In this document: positions 6,356-8,911 of the stretch, piece after piece | Numbering within the stretch: position 1 is the first letter of the stretch | How the letters are laid out: each line of letters begins with the position of its first letter | Origin: Euryarchaeota archaeon UBA54 | Lineage (GTDB): Archaea; Thermoplasmatota; Poseidoniia; Poseidoniales; Thalassarchaeaceae | Direction of reading: 5' to 3' | NCBI GenBank assembly: GCA_002495735.1 | Contig: DAGM01000060.1 | Coordinates: 891-9,801, forward strand | DNA length: 8,911 nt | Notes under the pieces: model-generated | The model's input: the letters and a program-made list of their open reading frames with translations, nothing else | Told to the model about the DNA's origin: nothing | The model's database searches: none | Program-made: the position numbers and the translations under genes

Positions 6356-6747
6356 ACCTCGGAATAGTGTGTGGTGCTTTCCATCGCGAGTATGTCGAGA
6401 AGATGCTGGAATACGCCTGTGACGAAGCTGAGGTGAAGAACTGGGAGGTCGCTGAAGTGGCTTGGGTACCCGGTTCTATGGAAGCTCCACTGGCGCTTGA
6501 TAGGATGCTTCAGAATGAGGATGTGCACGGCGCTGTGGTGCTCGGCATAATTGAGCGGGGGCAAACTGATCACGGATTGGTCATGGGGCAGTCCGTAACC
6601 AAGGCAATCATTGAGTTGCAGATATCACACAACAAGCCAATTGGTCTCGGGATAATCGGCCCAGGAGCTGAACCCGAACACATTGAACCTCGGTTAGAAC
6701 CGCATGCCCGCGCCGCTGTCGGAGCAGTTGCAGCGATGATCGGTTAG
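6352..6747 (+). CDS. ribH: 6,7-dimethyl-8-ribityllumazine synthase (RibH), archaeal type
   Basis: It condenses the RibB product with 5-amino-6-ribitylamino-uracil to give the substrate of RibE. The 131-residue chain is short for the family and close to archaeal forms. GAFHREYVEKML (8-19) is the N-terminal substrate region, WVPGSMEAPLAL (38-49) the VPGxxExP ribityl-binding segment, and IERGQTDHGLV (67-77) the catalytic loop with His74. PIGLGIIGPG (96-105) resembles the TLGISGPG end of the Methanocaldococcus protein rather than the bacterial FGVLT. That resemblance, with VPGSxE and the TDH loop, also separates it from archaeal RibC riboflavin synthase, which shares the fold. It is the last operon gene. 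Its stop codon directly abuts the stop of the convergent methyltransferase gene, leaving no room for a terminator between them. Confidence 0.93.
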   Translation: MNLGIVCGAFHREYVEKMLEYACDEAEVKNWEVAEVAWVPGSMEAPLALDRMLQNEDVHGAVVLGIIERGQTDHGLVMGQSVTKAIIELQISHNKPIGLGIIGPGAEPEHIEPRLEPHARAAVGAVAAMIG

Positions 6748-7608
6748 TCACAGCCGCGTCGCTTTCAGAGTGAATGACAGAGGTATCGGAACATTGCCTT
6801 CCTTGAGTCGCCAGTAGTTGGGCCGAGAAGGATCGAAGAACTCTGGCCACGGGGCGAAGAAGAGTTCGTCGCGCTCGTTCAGGAACTCTATCCGGAAGCC
6901 TCCTTCTATCAGCGCGTTGATGATGGTGTCGTAGCGGTACTCCCAGCAGTGTGTAACTCCTCTACCTGGCCATTCGGGATCTGCATAACTGCCCTCTCCA
7001 GTCTCTGATATTGGGCCTTCTTTGAATAAATCGTATTTCGGAACTAAGCGCGGACCGTTCGGCCCTTCCTCTGGGTCTAGGATATTTACCATCGGAGTGC
7101 TCTCCTCGAAATACAGAGTACCGCCCTGTCTGAGCAGGGCTGCGCACACCCGTGCCCACTCCTTCAGATCTGGCAACCAGCAGAGAGCGCCCCTGCCGGT
7201 ATAGATGATGTCAAACTGCTCACCCTCAAGGGTCTCGACAGCTTCGGAGACCCTGCTCACCACGAATCTAGCATTGTCGAATCCGAGGATGTCCGCGAAT
7301 CGCGCAGCCTCTGCTATCGCGTTCGGTGAGAAATCGAGACCGGTTACCTGCGCGCCCTCGTGTGCCCACGACAGCGTGTCGGTGCCGATGTGACACTGCA
7401 TATGGAGCAACGACTTGCCCTCGACTGGGCCCATCTCTTCGATTTCCCAAGGAGCCAGTTTCGACTCACCGGCCAGCCACTGTTCGATTCGATAGAACTC
7501 CGCGCCACTCCCTTGGGCGTGCATATGGGCAATAGCATCCCACGATTTGAGATTATCCCGGATGCCTTCCTCGTCGTCAGCAGGGAGCGGTGCAGGCCTC
7601 CAAGTCAT
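6748..7608 (-). CDS. Class I SAM-dependent methyltransferase, substrate unknown
   Basis: This 286-residue protein has a Rossmann-type methyltransferase core. Motif I is LLHMQCHIGTDTLSWA (residues 67-82), where the usual GxGxG is replaced by QCHIGT. The acidic residue ending strand 2 is Asp92 in VTGLDFSPNAIAEA, and FDIIYTGRGALCWLPDL (132-148) is the motif around strand 4. The C-terminal part is rich in aromatic residues (HCWEYRYDTIINALIEGGF, ELFFAPWPEFFDP), a layout seen in uncharacterised UbiE-like small-molecule methyltransferases. The substrate is unknown. It is convergent with the flavin operon and follows a phosphoenolpyruvate synthase remnant on the same strand with a gap of 52 bases. 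No Shine-Dalgarno precedes the ATG at 7606-7608, so a leaderless start is likely. Confidence 0.85.
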   Translation of the reverse strand: MTWRPAPLPADDEEGIRDNLKSWDAIAHMHAQGSGAEFYRIEQWLAGESKLAPWEIEEMGPVEGKSLLHMQCHIGTDTLSWAHEGAQVTGLDFSPNAIAEAARFADILGFDNARFVVSRVSEAVETLEGEQFDIIYTGRGALCWLPDLKEWARVCAALLRQGGTLYFEESTPMVNILDPEEGPNGPRLVPKYDLFKEGPISETGEGSYADPEWPGRGVTHCWEYRYDTIINALIEGGFRIEFLNERDELFFAPWPEFFDPSRPNYWRLKEGNVPIPLSFTLKATRL

Positions 7609-7611
7609 GCG

Positions 7612-7624
7612 CTCTCGTCGAGAG
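7612..7624. promoter_or_regulatory. 13-bp inverted repeat next to the methyltransferase start
   Basis: CTCTCG-T-CGAGAG is a perfect 6-base inverted repeat whose inner edge is 3 bases upstream of the methyltransferase ATG. It could be an operator overlapping the transcription start. The evidence is symmetry and position only. Confidence 0.35.
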
Positions 7625-7660
7625 AGTTCGGTGAAACTCTATCGGCTGGCCTGGAATCGG

Positions 7661-7876
7661 TCATTCTTCGATCTTGATGCCCTGTGCTATCATCATCTCG
7701 GACTCTAAGATCGACTGGCGAACCGCCATCGCGGTGTCGGGGGTGACAGATATGGAGGTGATACCGCAGTCCACTAGGAACGGCGGGAACTCACTCGGGT
7801 GATCACTGGGGGCCTGGCCGCAGATTCCTATCTCGAGACCCCTCGAGGTGAATGCTTCGATAGCCATGCGAATCAT
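7661..7876 (-). pseudogene. ppsA: C-terminal remnant of phosphoenolpyruvate synthase
   Basis: The 71 codons match only the extreme C-terminus of phosphoenolpyruvate synthase, the last part of the PEP/pyruvate-binding TIM barrel. IGICGQAPSD carries the active-site Cys region and LVDCGITSISVTPDTAMAVRQSILESE matches the family ending. Full-length enzymes have roughly 750-800 residues, so about nine tenths is missing, including the phosphohistidine and ATP-grasp domains. The frame stays open upstream to about 7981, but the residues there (for example RQRDLLQPCSGYS) do not resemble the family and overlap trxB. Recognisable sequence ends within a 26-bp repeat. The fragment cannot form the barrel alone, so it is probably a rearrangement relic or half of an assembly chimera. 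Confidence 0.8.
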
Positions 7877-7896
7877 CGAGGACCCTAGGGATGGAA
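7871..7896. repeat. 26-bp direct repeat, copy 1, at the truncated end of the ppsA remnant
   Basis: It begins AATCATCGAG, contains the palindrome CCCTAGGG (7883-7890) and ends GGATGGAA. It is identical over 26 bases to 8601-8626 and the flanks diverge at once on both sides. The first six bases are also the ATG ATT of the ppsA remnant on the minus strand. Confidence 0.9.
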
Positions 7897-7924
7897 ATCT
7901 AATGGAATACCCGGAGCAGGGTTG

Positions 7925-7932
7925 AAGGAGGT
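7925..7932 (+). promoter_or_regulatory. Shine-Dalgarno-like sequence before trxB
   Basis: AAGGAGGT is a strong match but ends 18 bases before the GTG start, further than the usual 5-9. No ATG, GTG or TTG in frame lies closer, so either the spacing is unusual or the element is not used. Confidence 0.4.
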
Positions 7933-7950
7933 CCCGCTGTTGGCGAGCCC

Positions 7951-8880
7951 GTGGGTAACAAAGTACACGATGTGATAATCATCGGTTCAGGTCCAGCTGG
8001 TTACACAGCTGGTCTGTACGCTGCGCGCGCTATGCTGGACCCGCTGATGTTCGCCGGCTATATGTCCGGAGGGCAGCTGATGCTGACCTCGGATGTCGAG
8101 AACTTTCCTGGATACCCCTCTGGAATCGGCGGGCCCGAAATGATGGTTCACATGCGCGAGCAGGCTGAGCGCTTCGGACTCAAGGTACAGGACAAGAACG
8201 TCGAGAGAGTTGACTTCTCGGATCGGCCCTTCGGCATATGGGTAGAGGGCGAGGAGTATCGTGCCGAGTCTGTAATCATCTGCACCGGCGCGGAGGCCAT
8301 CTGGCTCGGTGTAGAAGGGGAGGAAGCACAGAAGGGCAGGGGTATCTCGACTTGCGCGACTTGCGACGGTGCCTTCTTCCGAGACCAAGAGGTCATTGTA
8401 GTGGGAGGGGGTGACTCTGCGATGGAGGAAGCTACTTTCCTGACTAGATTCGCTAGTAAGGTCACCATAATCCACCGGCGCGAGGGATTCAGAGCCTCGA
8501 AGGTGATGTACGAGCGGGCTGTGAGTCATCCGAAGATCGACATTATGACTCATAGACAGATTAAGAAGTGGCTCTCTGACGAGAATGGCCTCAGCGGGGC
8601 AATCATCGAGGACCCTAGGGATGGAAGCGGGCAAGAAATCGCTTGCACAGGGGCGTTCATCGCCATCGGACACAAGCCAATGACTGGTTTCCTAGATGGC
8701 GAAGTTGAGATGGATGAATCGGGCTACATACTGCACTCCGAACACACGATGACGAGTATTCCAGGTGTGTTCGCAGCTGGAGACGTGGTGGACAAGCGCT
8801 ACCGGCAGGCCATCACCGCCGCGGGCATGGGATGTCAAGCAGCAATGGATGTCGAGAAGTGGTTAGAAGACCAACATTGA
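7951..8880 (+). CDS. trxB: Thioredoxin reductase (NADPH), FAD-dependent
   Basis: It passes electrons from NADPH through FAD and a disulfide to thioredoxin in the cytosol. The 309-residue length is typical of the low-molecular-weight type. The FAD-binding motif is IIIGSGPAGYTAGLYAARA (residues 9-27), followed by SGGQLMLTSDVENFPGYP. The redox motif CATC places Cys135 and Cys138 at the same numbers as in the E. coli enzyme. VGGGDSAMEEATFL (151-164) and HRREGFRASK (175-184) form the NADPH site; the two Arg favour NADPH over NADH. GVFAAGDVVDKRYRQAITAA near the C-terminus is the second FAD motif. The start is GTG; no other start lies nearer the Shine-Dalgarno-like sequence. It needs the FAD made by the flavin operon, though neighbourhood alone does not prove a link. 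Codons 217-225 contain copy 2 of the 26-bp repeat, in a loop of the NADPH domain. Confidence 0.96.
   Translation: MGNKVHDVIIIGSGPAGYTAGLYAARAMLDPLMFAGYMSGGQLMLTSDVENFPGYPSGIGGPEMMVHMREQAERFGLKVQDKNVERVDFSDRPFGIWVEGEEYRAESVIICTGAEAIWLGVEGEEAQKGRGISTCATCDGAFFRDQEVIVVGGGDSAMEEATFLTRFASKVTIIHRREGFRASKVMYERAVSHPKIDIMTHRQIKKWLSDENGLSGAIIEDPRDGSGQEIACTGAFIAIGHKPMTGFLDGEVEMDESGYILHSEHTMTSIPGVFAAGDVVDKRYRQAITAAGMGCQAAMDVEKWLEDQH
8601..8626. repeat. 26-bp direct repeat, copy 2, inside trxB
   Basis: It is identical to 7871-7896 and in the same orientation, 730 bases downstream. Here it is in frame and encodes part of AIIEDPRDG in an otherwise normal thioredoxin reductase, so this copy looks like the original. 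Confidence 0.9.
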
Positions 8881-8905
8881 GGCGCTAATTTGGGCCCGCC
8901 TTTCT
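8880..8905 (+). terminator. Weak possible terminator after trxB
   Basis: AGGCG (8880-8884) can pair with CGCCT (8897-8901) around a 12-base loop, followed by a short T-rich run (TTTCTGATTGT). The 5-bp stem is weak, and archaeal termination depends mainly on T-runs. Confidence 0.25.
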
Positions 8906-8911
8906 GATTGT

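Noticed and set aside
5686..6573. 295-codon antisense frame over ribE and ribH
   Set aside because: It is opposite genes with clear family motifs, its composition (Ser, Pro, Ile rich) is that of a shadow frame, and it has no recognisable domain.
6352..6747. Archaeal riboflavin synthase RibC instead of lumazine synthase
   Set aside because: The VPGSMEAP segment and the GQTDH catalytic loop are lumazine synthase features, and a riboflavin synthase is already next to it.
7987..8673. 228-codon antisense frame over trxB
   Set aside because: A shadow of a highly conserved coding sequence; no motif of its own.

Overview
The window looks like a piece of a planktonic archaeal genome, most likely a Thermoplasmatota lineage such as Marine Group II (Poseidoniales). 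This is inference. The support is an archaeal-type FAD synthase (RibL), a short archaeal-type lumazine synthase, very tight gene packing, several genes without a Shine-Dalgarno that fit leaderless starts, and a medium-to-high GC content. No rRNA, tRNA, CRISPR array or insertion sequence is visible, and no gap between genes exceeds about 80 bases.

Left part (1-3531, minus strand): one uninterrupted reading frame of at least 1177 codons that leaves the window at base 1. It encodes a secreted subtilisin-type (S8) protease with an intact Asp/His/Ser triad, then one membrane helix, a short AT-rich repetitive linker, and an AmpG/PAT-like MFS permease. A protease fused to a transporter is the most unusual item here. 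Its start codon sits in the loop of a perfect inverted repeat.

Middle (3582-6747): a GHMP-family sugar kinase on the minus strand is divergent from a four-gene plus-strand flavin operon, ribB-ribL-ribE-ribH. The 57-bp divergent region carries a 17-bp perfect inverted repeat and one AT-rich box placed about 27-31 bases from both start codons. The operon makes the four-carbon precursor (RibB), lumazine (RibH), riboflavin (RibE) and FAD from FMN (RibL). GTP-branch genes and a riboflavin kinase are not in the window. RibH and RibL look archaeal while RibE is the bacterial-type riboflavin synthase, so the operon appears to be of mixed ancestry.

Right part (6748-8911): a class I SAM-dependent methyltransferase on the minus strand whose stop codon abuts that of ribH; a 71-codon C-terminal remnant of phosphoenolpyruvate synthase; and a complete thioredoxin reductase (trxB), a flavoenzyme, on the plus strand. 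The remnant is cut off inside a 26-bp sequence that recurs exactly inside trxB, which marks either a rearrangement or an assembly join.
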